From NCBI GenBank assembly GCA_947507595.1, contig OX382263.1, forward strand, positions 7,998,001-8,062,000: 64,000 bases of DNA. Direction: 5' to 3'. The notes under the pieces are model-generated. The model did no database searches and was not told the DNA's origin. It saw nothing but the letters and a program-made list of their open reading frames with translations. Shown here piece by piece: positions 41,904 to 53,834 of the stretch (position 1 is the first letter of the stretch; the number at the start of each line of letters is the position of its first letter). A program made the translations under genes and the position numbers. The stretch comes from Pyralis farinalis (taxonomy: Eukaryota > Arthropoda > Insecta > Lepidoptera > Pyralidae).

Positions 41904-42240
41904 ACGGGTTGCACTCCGGGAGTGCCGGTAGAAGTGAAAACTTGAACATGCGGACCAAACAGCGATGTTTATAAACTACGTTGAACGAAACGCGTAAGCG
42001 CCAAGAATTTCATGGCGCTTACAACGGTTTTGGTCGCGAGAAAATAATGCCCTATGAACGATCTAGCGCTTCATGTTTTAATTGTTTAATTAGAGGTAAC
42101 TAATGTTTCAGCGCTGCAGCGAACTTAAGTTCTAATTCTCACCAAAATCTTACGTTCAGGGTCACGTGTCCTGACGCGAGTTTATCATTTTTTACTCATC
42201 CCAAAAAGTGCACAACGCGGCTAAAGAAGTTTACACTTCA
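41904..42240 (-). mobile_element. HEL-C repeat, copy 3
   Basis: Hairpin GCACTCC/GGAGTGC, GAAGTGAAAACTTGAAC, core, and GAAGTTTACACTTC end. Same deletion form as 19.45 kb. Confidence 0.7.
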
Positions 42241-42245
42241 AAATA

Positions 42246-42665
42246 AAAATACTAATGTATAATAAAAGACACTGACTAACCAGAGACAAAATAAAGAGTA
42301 CACGGGAATTCGGTTGTCAGTGGATCCTTGAGTTACGTTGATATTAAAAAGTGAAAAGTACAGGTTGGTGTTTCATTTGCAAGTAGTCCTACAATTAGTT
42401 TATAAATATAACAAAAAAGAAAACCTTATATACTATATATACCCCCCCCCCCCCTTTCTCCTATGTTAATACAGCGTGTTTTCTAGATTTAATTTACTTT
42501 AAATAATAAAAATTCTAAATGCGTTTCATCCGTTACATAAGCCGGAACTATAATGGCGGTTGGCATAATTGCCTCAATTAGGGGTTGAATGAGTGCCAAG
42601 TTGGTCCGGAAGTTGTTTCTGACGATTTACCAAGTCAAAATTAAAACAAATTCAAACATTTCTTT
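42246..42665. other. No gene; poly-C run
   Basis: A run of about 14 C at 42442-42455; otherwise unassigned. Confidence 0.5.
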
Positions 42666-42667
42666 TT

Positions 42668-42963
42668 AGGGTTCCGTACCCAAAGGGTAAAACGGAACCC
42701 TATTACTGAGGCTCCGCTGTCCGTCCGTCCGTCCGTCCGTCCGTCTGTCACCAGGCTGTATCTCTTGAACCGTGATAGTTAGACAGTTGAAATTTTCACA
42801 GATGATGTATTTCTGTTGCCGCTATAACAACAAATACTAAAAAATAGAATACAATAAATATTTCGGGGGCTCCCATACAACAAACGTGATTTTTTGCCGT
42901 TTTTTTAGATAATGGTACGGAACCCTTCGTGCGCGAGTCCGACTCGCACTTGGCCGATTTTTT
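42668..42963 (-). repeat. GTTCCGTACC-type repeat
   Basis: Inverted copy of the repeat at 2.2 kb without its internal duplication; TCCG tetranucleotide run at 42719-42745. Confidence 0.75.
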
Positions 42964-42997
42964 TCAAACGTGGTGGTACTTTTGAGTGTCACTATAA

Positions 42998-43203
42998 GAG
43001 TACCTCCACCTTACTGAAAACCGTAGTCAAATAACAACTTCCTGGAGGGTTGTTGTATTCCTGCGACTCAGGTTGCCATTGAGCTCTTAAGAAGTTGCTG
43101 TGCAAGCAGAGGAGGCCATATCGCGCGAGCAATACTTAATGTATTACAAGCGTTCATAGGCTACGGTAACCGCTTGGATCATGTGTGCTTGTATGGCTCC
43201 AGA
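42998..43203 (+). repeat. SINE-A, partial
   Basis: GAGTACCTCCACC to the GCTTGTATGGCTCC tail; diverged. Confidence 0.65.
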
Positions 43204-43234
43204 AAAATATGTATGTATAAAAGTTTTGAAATAA

Positions 43235-43365
43235 CGACCGATTTCGTAAAAGTCGATGTCTATTCATACGAGTATCTTTTTCCCAGCGTTCTCCTATTTC
43301 CTACTCTATTGAGAGTTACAGGGTCCGCTACTTAAGCCTAAGTATTTGGCGATTATACAGATTTC
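43235..43365 (-). repeat. SINE-C 3' part
   Basis: Inverted GGTCCGCTACTTAAGCC, CTAAGTATTTGGCG. Confidence 0.55.
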
Positions 43366-43527
43366 GAATAGGATACGGCACACCTGACGTAAAGTGGGTA
43401 CCGTAGCCTATTAACGTTTGCGATATATTAAGTATCACTCGCGCGATACCTCCTCTGTTGCTTACACGGCAACTCCTTGGGAGCTTACTGGTGACCTCAC
43501 TCACACGCAGGAACACAACAACCCTCT

Positions 43528-46454
43528 TTTTTTTTTTTTTTTTTTTTTTTTAATACGTGCACCCCTGCCATGGGCAAGGCTATTTACATACATTTTTAAT
43601 TTCTTGATCTTAATTTTTTAAATATTTTATTGTAAATAAACACATTCATTCATCATACTCTCTTCCATTCCGCACTTCATTCTTCCATTCATCATCTTTC
43701 AATTATATATTCTAAAGTTTTTATTTCGCCCATTTTAGAACGCCGGTGAACTATCCTTATATATGTTGCCAGACTTCCCTCCCCATACTGCGTCAGTCCA
43801 GACACGCAGGCGACAGCGAGCTTCACAGCTCCACCTAGCCACCGCGATCCCATCGGCTATACTGTGTATAGCCGAAGTATACAACATTAGTCCTAGGTGG
43901 AGCTGCTCTGCTTGTTCCGATTTATGACAGCCGTGGCTAAACTGACGCAGTATTTTAAAAATTTTGATCTAATTTGCCCCATCACTATTTCGGAGACCTT
44001 TGTTTCGGTGACCCGCATTCCCAAATCCTGCTCCAAATCATACCTCTGTTTGGAGAATGCGGGACACCGAAACAATATGTGCTGCACTGTCTGGTCCACG
44101 CCGGGCTCGCAAAAGCACGATGGGTCATCCGCGCACTTGAATCTGTGCAAGTACGCGGAGAACCCACCATGTCCCGAGAGGACCTGCGTAGTGATGCTCG
44201 ACGGCACCATTTTACCCACGATGCCGTACGCCGCCGCCGCACTCGGGAAGAACATCTTCGTTGTCGAAGCTGTAGTTCCCGATGTGTATCTCCTGTCCCA
44301 TTCGTCAATGGTCCCCTTGCGGAACATACCTTTGACGAATGAGACAGGGCAGCGGTCATAATCTGGCCGCCTCCGCAACCCCAGTGCGGCGCTCCTGGCG
44401 AGTTCATCGGCGCGTTCGTTCCCCTCCAACCCCGCGTGTGCCTTAATCCAGAACAGCGAGACGCTCTTACCCTGGCTTTTGCACAGTTTAAGAGCGTCCC
44501 GTGTTTGCACCGCCAGGGGATGGGGGGACTCGACGCTCGCCACCGCCTGGAGCGCCGCCATGGAGTCGCTGAAGATGCCGATACTGGGTCCATCACAGCT
44601 CAAAGCGTACTCGGCCGCCGTGCAGATAGCCAGGAGTTCCGCCTGGTAGACGGTACAGTAGGACGACAAAGCAAGCTTGAGGGCCTTGGTTTCGGCGTCA
44701 CCGTTCCATATGGACACAGCGGCGCCAACCCGGCCCCCAATCTTGCTGCCGTCCGTAAATATTCGCAGGGCAAAGTTGGAGTGTGCCCTGCATTGTTCCT
44801 CGTCCACCAGGCTGCCGAACTCCAAGCTATCTAGCTCCGCGGGATGCGGGGCCTCGATCTTCGAGGCCATCCGCTCGATCTCCCTGTCCCCGAGCAGCGG
44901 ATGGGGTAGCCCCCTCTTGGCCTCGTATAAAGAGGCGACTTCGCGCACTCTGAGGTCAAGAGGCAGCACCCCAGCCAGCAGCAGTGCGGAGTTCAGGGAG
45001 ACCGTGCGGTAGGCTCTACAGATCTTCTGAGCGAAGCCCCGCTGTACGCTGTTGAGCTGTTTCTGGATACCCAGCTTATTGACCGCTGGAGCCCATGCGG
45101 CGGCAGCGTACAACATCGTAGGTTCCACTACGGCTGAATATATGATCTTCACTACTTCAGGGTTGAGTCCCCAACTGACGCGGGCCGTACGCGCAAGGCG
45201 CCCGTATATGGCTATTGCCCTTCTACAGACCGTTGCCACGTGCGCGTTGAACGTCAGACCCGCGTCAATCGTCAACCCCAGCAGTTTGATCTGCCGAGAC
45301 ATGCCAATGTCTATCCCGCCCATGGTAAGCCGCGGGGTGTCATACCGAAGTTTGCGCGTGATCAGCATAGCGCTGGTTTTATGCGGCGCAAACTTCAACC
45401 GGTTTTTGACACCCCACGCCCTCACATGCTCGAGAGCGGCATTGGCCTGTCTCTCTATATCCAGCGCAGTGTTGCCGTCGAACATCAGCACGACGTCATC
45501 GGCGAAGGCCTGACAGTACACCCCCGCAAGGTCGAGTTGCTGCAGAAGAGGGTCCAATAGGAGGTTCCACAAAATCGGTCCTCCCATGGACCCTTGGACG
45601 CACCCTTTGGTGGTGGACCGCAAGGTTTCCTCCCCGGCGTACCTCACTCTGACCGTCCTATCGCTGAGATAGCTGTCGATCACTCTCCTCAAGCCCAGAG
45701 GACAATTTTCCTCAGCCAGTCGCAGTTTGATGGCGGGCCACCAGGCGTTGTCGAAGGCTCCCTCTATATCCAGCGAGACGAGAGTGAGCATTCTCCTCTC
45801 GTCAAGCTTGGCGCGGATGTGCTGCACCAGGTTATAGAGGGAGTCTTCGGTTCCCCTTTGTGGCATAAACCCGTACTGGCGAGTACTAATCCTCGGTAGA
45901 ATGTGGTGCTTGAGGCGAGCGATCAGCATTTTCTCGTATACCTTGCCCAAGACAGGCAAAAGCCCAATCGGCCTGTACGATTTGGGCAAGGTATACGAGT
46001 CTTTGCCTGGTTTCCGAAGGACAATTACGAGGGCCCCCTTCCACAGCCGAGGAAAGTAGCGGAGGGCTCGACATTTATCAAGAAGGGCCAGGAAGAACTC
46101 AGGGTCACTGTTGATGGCCCGAGCGCAAATGTCAGGCGTGAGGCCGTCGGCACCGGGAGCCTTCTTTGGGTTGAACGACGATACAGCCGCTAAGAGCTCC
46201 CTCATGGTAAACGGCGGGTCATGGTCATCATCGACCCGCTCGTTTACCTCGCGGGCCTTTTTCCTTATTTCGCGGTGATCTGTATCGTCGTCCAACTCGC
46301 TGTCGGCAGGATAGAACGTATCCGCCAACAGCTCGATGGACTCCCTGTGATCCAACGTCCTTCCGCCCTCCTGGAGGAGTACATCCTCCTTGCGCTCGGT
46401 TGCCCTCCCAATGACCCTATATATACCTTCCCAGACGCCTTCTTTGTCTTGCCT
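43528..46454 (-). mobile_element. R1-like LINE, 5' truncated, poly(A)-tailed
   Basis: 2.9-kb minus-strand insertion ending in ~25 A (poly-T at 43527-43551), flanked by a 13-bp duplication. The 5' end is cut between the endonuclease and RT domains. R1 itself targets rDNA; this one sits in a SINE, so the lineage is R1-like without the rDNA target. Confidence 0.9.
43893..46454 (-). CDS. R1-like LINE ORF2: RT, RNase H, zinc knuckle
   Basis: About 850 residues of uninterrupted LINE protein. In order: linker (KEGVWEGIYRVIGRA), RT fingers and palm (KAPGADGLTPDI, KSYRPIGLLPVLGKVYEKM, QYGFMPQRGTEDSL, LVSLDIEGAFDNAWW, VQGSMGGPILWNLLLDPLL, and CQAFADDVVLMFDG with FADD), thumb (KLLGLTIDAGLTFNAHV), RNase H (FTDGSKIGG, the Glu in YQAELLAI, FSDSMAALQA, WIKAHAGLEGNERADELAR, which supply the D-E-D-H-D set), and a C-terminal knuckle (CADDPSCFC, then HILFRC). 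The open frame runs 83 codons further into the flanking inverted SINE; that part is chance read-through. The endonuclease is missing, so it should not move by itself. Confidence 0.92.
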   Translation of the reverse strand, partial: RQDKEGVWEGIYRVIGRATERKEDVLLQEGGRTLDHRESIELLADTFYPADSELDDDTDHREIRKKAREVNERVDDDHDPPFTMRELLAAVSSFNPKKAPGADGLTPDICARAINSDPEFFLALLDKCRALRYFPRLWKGALVIVLRKPGKDSYTLPKSYRPIGLLPVLGKVYEKMLIARLKHHILPRISTRQYGFMPQRGTEDSLYNLVQHIRAKLDERRMLTLVSLDIEGAFDNAWWPAIKLRLAEENCPLGLRRVIDSYLSDRTVRVRYAGEETLRSTTKGCVQGSMGGPILWNLLLDPLLQQLDLAGVYCQAFADDVVLMFDGNTALDIERQANAALEHVRAWGVKNRLKFAPHKTSAMLITRKLRYDTPRLTMGGIDIGMSRQIKLLGLTIDAGLTFNAHVATVCRRAIAIYGRLARTARVSWGLNPEVVKIIYSAVVEPTMLYAAAAWAPAVNKLGIQKQLNSVQRGFAQKICRAYRTVSLNSALLLAGVLPLDLRVREVASLYEAKRGLPHPLLGDREIERMASKIEAPHPAELDSLEFGSLVDEEQCRAHSNFALRIFTDGSKIGGRVGAAVSIWNGDAETKALKLALSSYCTVYQAELLAICTAAEYALSCDGPSIGIFSDSMAALQAVASVESPHPLAVQTRDALKLCKSQGKSVSLFWIKAHAGLEGNERADELARSAALGLRRRPDYDRCPVSFVKGMFRKGTIDEWDRRYTSGTTASTTKMFFPSAAAAYGIVGKMVPSSITTQVLSGHGGFSAYLHRFKCADDPSCFCEPGVDQTVQHILFRCPAFSKQRYDLEQDLGMRVTETKVSEIVMGQIRSKFLKYCVSLATAVINRNKQSSST

Positions 46455-46844
46455 ACAACAACCCTCTAGGGAGTTGTTATTTGGCTGTGGTTTTCTATGA
46501 GGTGGAGGTACTTCCACAGATGAGCTGCTTTGATGCGCCTTACCTCTCTTTAAACATCCAGACCAAGACAAACATACATGTTCATGCACACAAATGTTTG
46601 CCATGTGTGGGAATCGATCCCACGAGAACAAAGTCGCGTCATTCACGACTGAGCCACCGAGCTCGTCAAAACTGTCATATCGTGACTGTCGTAAGACGTA
46701 CATAAGTCATTGGGAAAACACGACCTTGCTTGGGTTAGGTCACATATATATTTGAAATATTATTACATGCACGTGCGGATTTCCTCACTACATTTCCCCC
46801 CAACGCTGAAGCGATAATTACAATGTACATTAATTTATTGTTAC

Positions 46845-46922
46845 ATACCTACGTTGGGATTGGAACCAGGGATCGTTAGTTATTAGGCTAATTCTTTTTT
46901 ATCACTTGGCTATCACGGCTTA
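46845..46922 (-). repeat. SINE-C head
   Basis: Inverted: ttgggattggaaccaggg (box B) and TATCACTTGGCTATCACGG (box A). Confidence 0.55.
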
Positions 46923-46984
46923 TCATAAATAGACATAAATAAGAACAGACACACTGATTCGCCCCTTCACATCTTTGGTCGAAC

Positions 46985-47180
46985 ATGACATTCTTTTGGT
47001 ATGTCATACCAAATTTCTTTTAAGTTTTGCTTTGCATAGGTAGGGTGGCACCTTGTTTATTCACTTCTTCTTTATCCTAAGGTTGTTTGGAAGAGATCGC
47101 ATCGCGATAAGAACGCCGCTTTACTGATACTTTTTATGTAGTTTTCTTTTGATGCAATAAAGTGTATTGTATTGTATCTT
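46985..47180 (+). repeat. LINE 3' end
   Basis: AGGTTGTTTGGAAGAGATCG, GCGATAAGAACGCC, then AATAAAGTGTATTGTATTGTA: hairpin-like 3' UTR and short tandem tail. Confidence 0.7.
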
Positions 47181-47184
47181 TAAT

Positions 47185-49953
47185 CTTAAACGGAAAAAAT
47201 CGTAATTTGCGGTGATTGGAACATCGATACGCTTAAGCAAAATATGTTTACTCAAGATCTTTTGAGTACTTTAGAAAATTACAACTTTTTAATCCACCAT
47301 TTTAATCCATTGATACACCTACGAGACAGCAATCCTGCCTCGATCAATTTTCTAGTAATATTAAAAACGTAGAATCAGAAATCCATCACTTGGGCCTCTC
47401 TGACCATGAAACAGCGCAAGCTCTTATTATTCCAATAAAGAAATACGAATCACCTTCTATTTGGTATGAATACAGACGTGATTACGCAATCGAAAACATA
47501 AACAAATTTCGAGATTGTATGTCATCACTCTCGTTCATAGACGTATATTCGAAATCGCTACACCAGGCATTTAAATTATTTTATAATTACTTATGCTTAT
47601 TTTATAACCTGTGTTTTCCTGTGATTAAGGTTAAAATAAATAATAAACGTTCGAAATTAAACTGGTTAACTAAAGGTCTAAAAGAGTCAAGAAAACTAAA
47701 CGAACTCTTCTTAAAATATAGATCATGTAATTCTAACAAAGTCGCTAATAAAAAGAAGTTCGTAAAGTATAATAAGCTTTTCAAAACGTGTGTATTGAAA
47801 TCTCGAATAATATGTAGCAAAAAATATATTATTACGAGTAACAACAAAAATAAATGTAAAGCCACGTGTGATTTAATTTCATCCAATATTTCTAATAATT
47901 CGCGTATTAATGATATTAATTCGAGTAATTCTAATAGTGACATAATTTCTGATCCTAATGACATTTGTAATGTACTCGTATTTAATAATTTCTTTATAAA
48001 TCTCACTAAGAGCACAGCTAAAACTCCGGATAATAACTCAGGACAATCATTTACAAATTATTTAAATAACTCGACAAAAAATCCACACACGATTTACTTG
48101 ACGCTAATTGACGAAAGCGAGACTTATCTGACAATAATGTCGTTAAAGAATAGCAAGACATGCGGATACGATGATATAATGACAAAGGTTTTAAAGGTTT
48201 GTGCGAATCATATTAGCCGTCCTCTCATGCATATAATAAATTTATCATTTATTGAGGGAAGCTTTCCAGAAGAACTGAAACTGTTCATTGTAAAACCTTT
48301 ATTCAAAGATGGAGATAAAACAGATCCTAATAATTATAGGCCCATTGCTATCGTCCCTATACTTTCTAAAATTCTTGAAAAGGCATTGTTCAAGCGCATA
48401 AATGATTTTTTAATAAAATACGCCGTGCTAACTACGAATCAATTCGGTTTTCGTAGAGGCAGTTCTACAGCACTAGCTTGCTTCAACAAACTTTTGACTA
48501 CAGCTGTCTTATTAGATATGAGTAAGGCCTTTGATTTTGTTAATCATGTAAAATTACTACATAAGTTGGAACACTATGGTATAAGGGGTAAAGCTAATGA
48601 TTGGATTCGTAGTTTTTTAGTTTATATAACAGTGTACGGAAATATCGAAAATATGTAAAGGTAACAAAGGTTACACTAAAAAGATTTTCCGATCCCATTT
48701 TTAAAAAATAATATCGGTGTTCCCCAGGGAAGTATACTGGGTCCTTTATTGTTTTTCTTATACATTAACGACTTACCTAAGGCTACTACAGAGGACTGTA
48801 TATTGTTTGCAGATGATACAACACTTATAATTAAACGCGATAATATGCTCCTTCAAGAGATTGCTGTTCAAAATTCTCTTAATGATGTAATTGTATGGAT
48901 GGAACAAAATAACTTACACATAAACATAAATAAAACTAAATAATAATACATTACATTACTAAAAATAATAATACAATTTCAATCGTACAACTCTAGAATT
49001 CCACTCTTAAATATACGTCGCGATAATTTGTGTATAGAACAGGTTAACTGTGTAAAATTCTTTTTAGGTTTAAATATTGACAAACACCTTAATTGGAAAA
49101 CTCACGTAGACTTAACTTGTAAAAAACTAGGACGTTTTGTATACGCATTAAAGAGACTAAGACAATCTGTATCGACCGACGCTGCGTTAACAGCTTATCA
49201 TGGGTTTGTGAGTTCTGTGTTAAGTTACGGACTCTTACTGTGGGGAAACTCGGTATACATGGAAAAAGCATTCAAATTGCAAAAAAAGTGTGTACGCGTA
49301 ATGGATAGAGCATGGTTTCGCGACAGCTGCAGGCCTCTTTTCAAACAATTTCAATTATTACCGTTACCCTGCATGTACATTAGAGAAGTTTGCTTATTTG
49401 TCAACTCTCACTTGCATTTTTTTAAACGACGCGGCGAAAACAGCTTAAGGCCAGTTAGAACTAGACAAATGAACCTATTGCATCGACCACTTTGTACTAC
49501 TGACATCATAAAATTAGGAAAGCGCGCTACTCCGCGCTCCGCCGCAACCTACTTCTATGACTGACATATACAAACGAAATGTTTTCAACATGTGTACTTT
49601 AATTTATAATAAACTACCAGTTGATATTAAAAAATTAGACTCAAAAAATTTCAAATGCACATTGAGTTCATGGCTTATGGAAAATTGTTTTTATACGGTG
49701 CATGAGTATTTAAATAAAAAGTAGGACATTGATATTTTTCATGATAGACATCATCACTTGACTTAATGCTAGACTATTTTATTGATAATTTATTAATTAT
49801 TGTGAAATTAAATATGAAATATTTGCACACCTGCGCGCAGGTTGAATACGGCATGCATGAAGGAATTTTCATAATTGTATGACAATTGCGTTTTAACACG
49901 AATGTAATCTTGTATTCTTGCAAATAAATTGTTTAATTTGATTTGATTTGATT
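47185..49953 (+). pseudogene. CR1-like LINE, EN-RT, broken
   Basis: Starts inside the endonuclease (IVICGDWNIDTL; then, after a frameshift, SCIDQFSSNIKN and LGLSDHETAQ). RT follows: NYRPIAIVPILSKILEKALF, NQFGFRRGSSTALACFNKLL, VLLDMSKAFDFVNHVKLL, a frameshift near 48.65 kb, then GVPQGSILGPLLFFLYIND, CILFADDTTLI with FADD, a stop near 48.94 kb, and FFLGLNIDKHLNWKTHVD through the C-terminal region to 49.56 kb. The 3' UTR ends in a TTTGA tandem tail. Related to the 25.4-kb LINE, but at least three disabling changes make it older. Confidence 0.88.
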
Positions 49954-49954
49954 A

Positions 49955-50565
49955 GTCGTAATCTTAACATTCATAGCTCTTTTCATGCATGCTTGCCTGT
50001 TCCTAGTACTCCTGACATCACCTTCTGATAAAATGGTTGCATTTTATCAGTTTGGTCATGGTATGTGCTGGCTCCTAAATTCTTGTATGCGTTGCATGTC
50101 TGTTTCGGCATTCTTTCCTCTTGCATTGTTTCGACATGTTCATTCTTACGGAGCATGGCTTTTCTTATATTAGCACCGATGCTCTCTTTCAGTATTCAAG
50201 TCTATTGTTTACATCTTCATCGCAAACTTTATTTGCATGTGTGACGTTGCAGATTTTTTGCAACGCTTAGTGTTGGCATCGACACCGCGCCGTGTATAAT
50301 GACCAATGGCTTCTGACTAAAGTTATTGGTACCAAGAAAAATTCCCATTGCTTCATTTTCCAACGCTATTCTCTCTACTCACTCCTCTCCACATCGGCGG
50401 TGTACCTTCATACACATTTTAAGTACCTACATTTAAGATATTATGTACAAACTCATTCACTTGTTCTAACAGTGTATCATCAATTGTAATTCTTACATTT
50501 CTTCTGGTTTCTTCTCTACCAAATATCCTTTTATCTGTATACTTCTCCACTCTAGTGGATAAGCA
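49955..50565 (-). pseudogene. RTE-1 LINE, RT end through tail
   Basis: Minus strand from 50.56 kb: KIFGREETRRNVRITIDDTL-like end of RT, then diverged sequence, the ATTTTATCAGAAGGTGATG stretch and the CMKRAMNVK-like tail. It starts where the CR1 tail ends. Confidence 0.65.
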
Positions 50566-50727
50566 GCCTAATGGAAATGAAACAACGCTACGAAGAAGAT
50601 ATTCTGTTTATTTGTGTAAAATAATAATTGAACTAAATCTAAATCTTTCTTTAGAGAAATGACGGGAAACTTTTTTTTTATTTTTCTGTTTATAGAATGT
50701 TATTTATGTGTTTATAAATGGTATCTA

Positions 50728-50996
50728 AATGGTAAGAGAGGTTGGACGCGTCAAAGCAGCAGCAGCAGTACCTCCACCTCGCAGAAAACCGCAGCCAAAT
50801 AACAACTCACTGTATTTGGTTGGGCTCCTGTGTGTGAGTGAGGTCACCAGTAAATTTCTAAGGAGTTGTTGTGTTAGCAGCAGAGGTGGCATCGCGCGAG
50901 TGATACTTTATGTGTTGCAAGTGTTCATAAGCTACGGTAACCACTTTGCATCACGTAGCCCGGAGGCTTGTATGCCTCGCGACATTGTATAAAAAA
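50728..50996 (+). repeat. SINE-A, head missing
   Basis: AGAGAGGTTGGACGCGTC to GACATTGTATAAAAAAAA, with a (AGC) expansion. Confidence 0.75.
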
Positions 50997-50999
50997 AAT

Positions 51000-51408
51000 A
51001 CGTTCACAAGTTCTTAAGAGTTTTTGTCAGCTCCTTTCGATAAAACCCGACCAATTTGGTCTTGTTAAGTGAATCTTGAAAGAACAAGATGCTCTATGTA
51101 CATGTGTATCATTCATCAAAATCTCTTCAGCCGTTCTTGCAGGAAGGGTAACAAAATATATCTTCACAAATTTTCACATTTATAATATTTGGTAGGATGT
51201 ATTTTATAGCATGCTATTGCTATTAACATAAACGCATTGCAGCAGGCACTCCATATTTCACATGCAGACGCCCCCACTGGCACCCGGCCAAGTACAAACA
51301 AATTACGCCTCAAACAAGTGGTTTTATTACACTACCGTCCATAATTAGGGTGTAATATTTTCGGGCTTCGTGTATGTAATGTGTGCCCGGTAGGGGATTT
51401 AATTAAGC
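51000..51408. other. No gene seen
   Basis: Short RTE-like patch near 51040 (GATAAAACCCGACCAATTTG); the rest unassigned. Confidence 0.4.
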
Positions 51409-51639
51409 TACTTTAACACCTAACTCGTGGGTTCGATTCCCACACAAGATAAACATTTGGTTTTCAACAAATTTTGGTTAGTACTGCGAGTAAGTGAGGT
51501 CACCGCTAAACACGTAAGTAGTTGTGTTAGAGGCATCGCGCGAGTGATACTTAATGTGTTGCAAGCGCACGTAGGCTACGGTAACCGCTTTACACCAGGA
51601 TGGTCGCATGCTTATATGACCACCGATGTTGTATAAAAA
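51409..51639 (+). repeat. SINE-A, internally deleted
   Basis: GGGTTCGATTCCCACAC box B runs into the second half of the body; about 130 bp of the first half is missing. Confidence 0.7.
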
Positions 51640-51984
51640 CGAGCCACTGATACAAATGACCTGTCCAATCACTGTACTAATTTTAACAATGGCGAAACAA
51701 ATGCATCAAATTTAGTCTTCCGAATGTGAGTACTGCTAATACAGAAGTTCTTATTGGGAATGATAAATTTGAATACGTTAATAATACTGTTTATTCGAAT
51801 TACAGTAGACTCTAAATAACAATGGGCCCCCACATAAATAAACTTGCCGGTAAGCTCAGCTCCGTATGCTGCATATGCAGTTAGGAAAATCAGACAATTG
51901 ACAGACGTGGCTACTGCGGTTTTATTTCATATATATGAGAAGAAAGATGGTGGGTCGGGTGAAGTCTAATCTAATAGGCTTTTC

Positions 51985-52092
51985 CAACTATTGTATCAAT
52001 GTGTCAATGTGAATGTCGAGATTCAATTTGCTATCTAGAATAACACCAAAGTCTCTGATGGACTCGACAGGTTCGAGAAGGTGCCACGTAGC
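51985..52092 (-). pseudogene. LINE RT fragment
   Basis: Minus strand reads ESIRDFGVILDSKLNLDIHI, the thumb-start motif of a non-LTR RT. The stretch up to 52.3 kb may continue it, with stops. Confidence 0.6.
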
Positions 52093-52619
52093 TTGTACAG
52101 CTGGCGACTTATATTATATTTTTAGTGAAAAATATGGATTACATTTAGTTTATTAGCTATTGATAAAGACTCGTTGATGATGAAATTTTCCGCGAGTAAT
52201 TAATTAATGCTACTGTTAACGTCTAATAGCGACGCGGATATTTCTGATAGCTCGCTGCTTATAGCAGAATGAACAACGGAGGCTACACATCCAGCTACAC
52301 TTTCGACCAAGTGAGCGACAGGTAACGCCCAGCCTAATAGACAACATTTGTGAGGGTGCTTATAGGTACAGGACAGAAAACATTGATATTAAGCAGTGAT
52401 AACCCAATAGATAAGGAAGTGGCCAATTGAATTAAATTATATTTCGAAAACAATACACATTGTGTTGAAATATGATCTAACAATTGATAAAAATATAATT
52501 AATTATATGCAGTACTATAGTATAATACTAATTACAAATGTCATGCAATCAAAATAAAAAAAAACACGTAAAAACAATTACTAAATCGTCTAATCTGAAC
52601 TATTAATGTAATGTCAAAT
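52093..52619. other. No clear gene
   Basis: AT-rich; possible decayed LINE sequence. Confidence 0.35.
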
Positions 52620-52835
52620 TCACTTTTCTAAAAAATTATACATATATCGTATTAATAAAATAATAAAAATTACCAACATTATATTATTGTTTCAAAAAAT
52701 TCCTTAGTATTGTAAAAACTCTTTCTAATAAAAAAAATCTTAATTTGTGTTTAAAATCCACCACGGTTATAAACTTGATCTTTCAATTCACGTGGCAACC
52801 TACTAAAAAAATCTGATCAATTGATAATTGATCGA
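52620..52835 (-). pseudogene. CR1-like LINE 3' end
   Basis: Minus strand reads RLPRELKDQVYNRGGF and, after a stop, RKSFYNTKEFFETI, matching the C-terminal end of the 25.4-kb LINE (YYSIKEFLEDNF). Confidence 0.65.
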
Positions 52836-52988
52836 TCGATTGATGATAGTTAAGAGCTTTGTTTAACCAACTCTAATTGGGGCATAAATTTCATCGGGAT
52901 TTGTTTTCTCCGTGTGCTTTCGTTGTTTCCTTTCGATTTGTATACTTGTATAAATTTTTCAATTTATCAAATTTTCAAATTTGTCAGT

Positions 52989-53830
52989 AGGACAATAATA
53001 GGGGTTAAAGTATGAAATTGCCGTTTTGTAGTAATAGATACTTTGAATTAACATTAAACATTCATGGTATGAGATTTTCGAGTGAATTTTTTTTCAAACG
53101 ATACCTATGAGGTTTATCTTTTAAAAAATGAATAATTTGTAAACTTTGAAAGATGAATACTTCGAAAATCCGAGTAATTTTTGAATACGACTTCTAACGC
53201 GGCAGAAACGGCTCGCAATATCAATTTACTGCGTTTGGAGAGGAGAGTGCTAATGAACGCACCGTGCGGGTTTGGTTTTTCCATTACGAAAGTTTCCATT
53301 ACGAAAGCGTTTAAAAACGTTTTCGTAATGGAAACTTCGACTTGAAGACCGAACCACGTGGAAGACCGCCCACATAGGTGAATAACGCTGAATTGAAGGA
53401 GATGGTCGAAGCCGATCCGAGTCAAACTACCCAGGAATTAGCGATTTAACGTTACCTTACCTACAATATTGACTAAATGAATAAGATAAAAAAGTATGAA
53501 AAATTGGTGCCTCATGATTTGACTGAAAGAAACCGTAAAGAAAATAACCGTAAACGAAAAATGCAATAGCTGACCCCAGATCAAAGTCGCACCAGTGCCC
53601 TAAAGCAAAAACCAGTGCCCTAAAGCAAAACTTACAAATGAAAAGGTAATGGTAACTGTTCGGTGGTCTCTTCATGGCGTTATTCATTATAGATCTCTCA
53701 AGTTTGGTCAAATAATAACAGAACATGTTTACTGTGCCGAACTTCGAATAATGATGGCGAAACTGGCACTGAAACAGACCTGACTCGTGAATCGATCTTC
53801 ACCATTATTGTGTTACGATGTAAATCTGCA
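52989..53830 (+). pseudogene. mariner relic, copy 3
   Basis: Retains a 5' terminus (AGGACAATAATAGGGGTTAA) and UTR, then NTSKIRVIFEYDF-like start, frameshifts, KTEPRGRPPT, NNAELKEMVEADPSQTTQEL, and PDQSRTSALKQ with a tandem duplication of CAGTGCCCTAAAGCAAAA. A fold-back lies at 53278-53340. Ends near the NRSSPLLC equivalent, before the last catalytic Asp. Confidence 0.85.
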
Positions 53831-53834
53831 CTTC

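Larger units (their letters stand above)
43370..46672 (-). repeat. SINE-A split by a LINE insertion
   Basis: The inverted SINE runs 43370-43527 and 46455-46672. The 13-bp ACAACAACCCTCT at both breaks is the LINE target duplication. Confidence 0.85.

Noticed and set aside
43897..46469. Many long plus-strand frames opposite the R1-like LINE
   Set aside because: They are antisense shadows of a GC-rich coding region; the minus frame has all the RT and RNase H motifs.
46455..46703. N-terminal 83 codons of the 936-codon frame
   Set aside because: They translate an inverted SINE outside the target duplication and are not part of the LINE protein.
47602..48015. Leucine-rich minus-strand frame
   Set aside because: Antisense of AT-rich LINE coding sequence.
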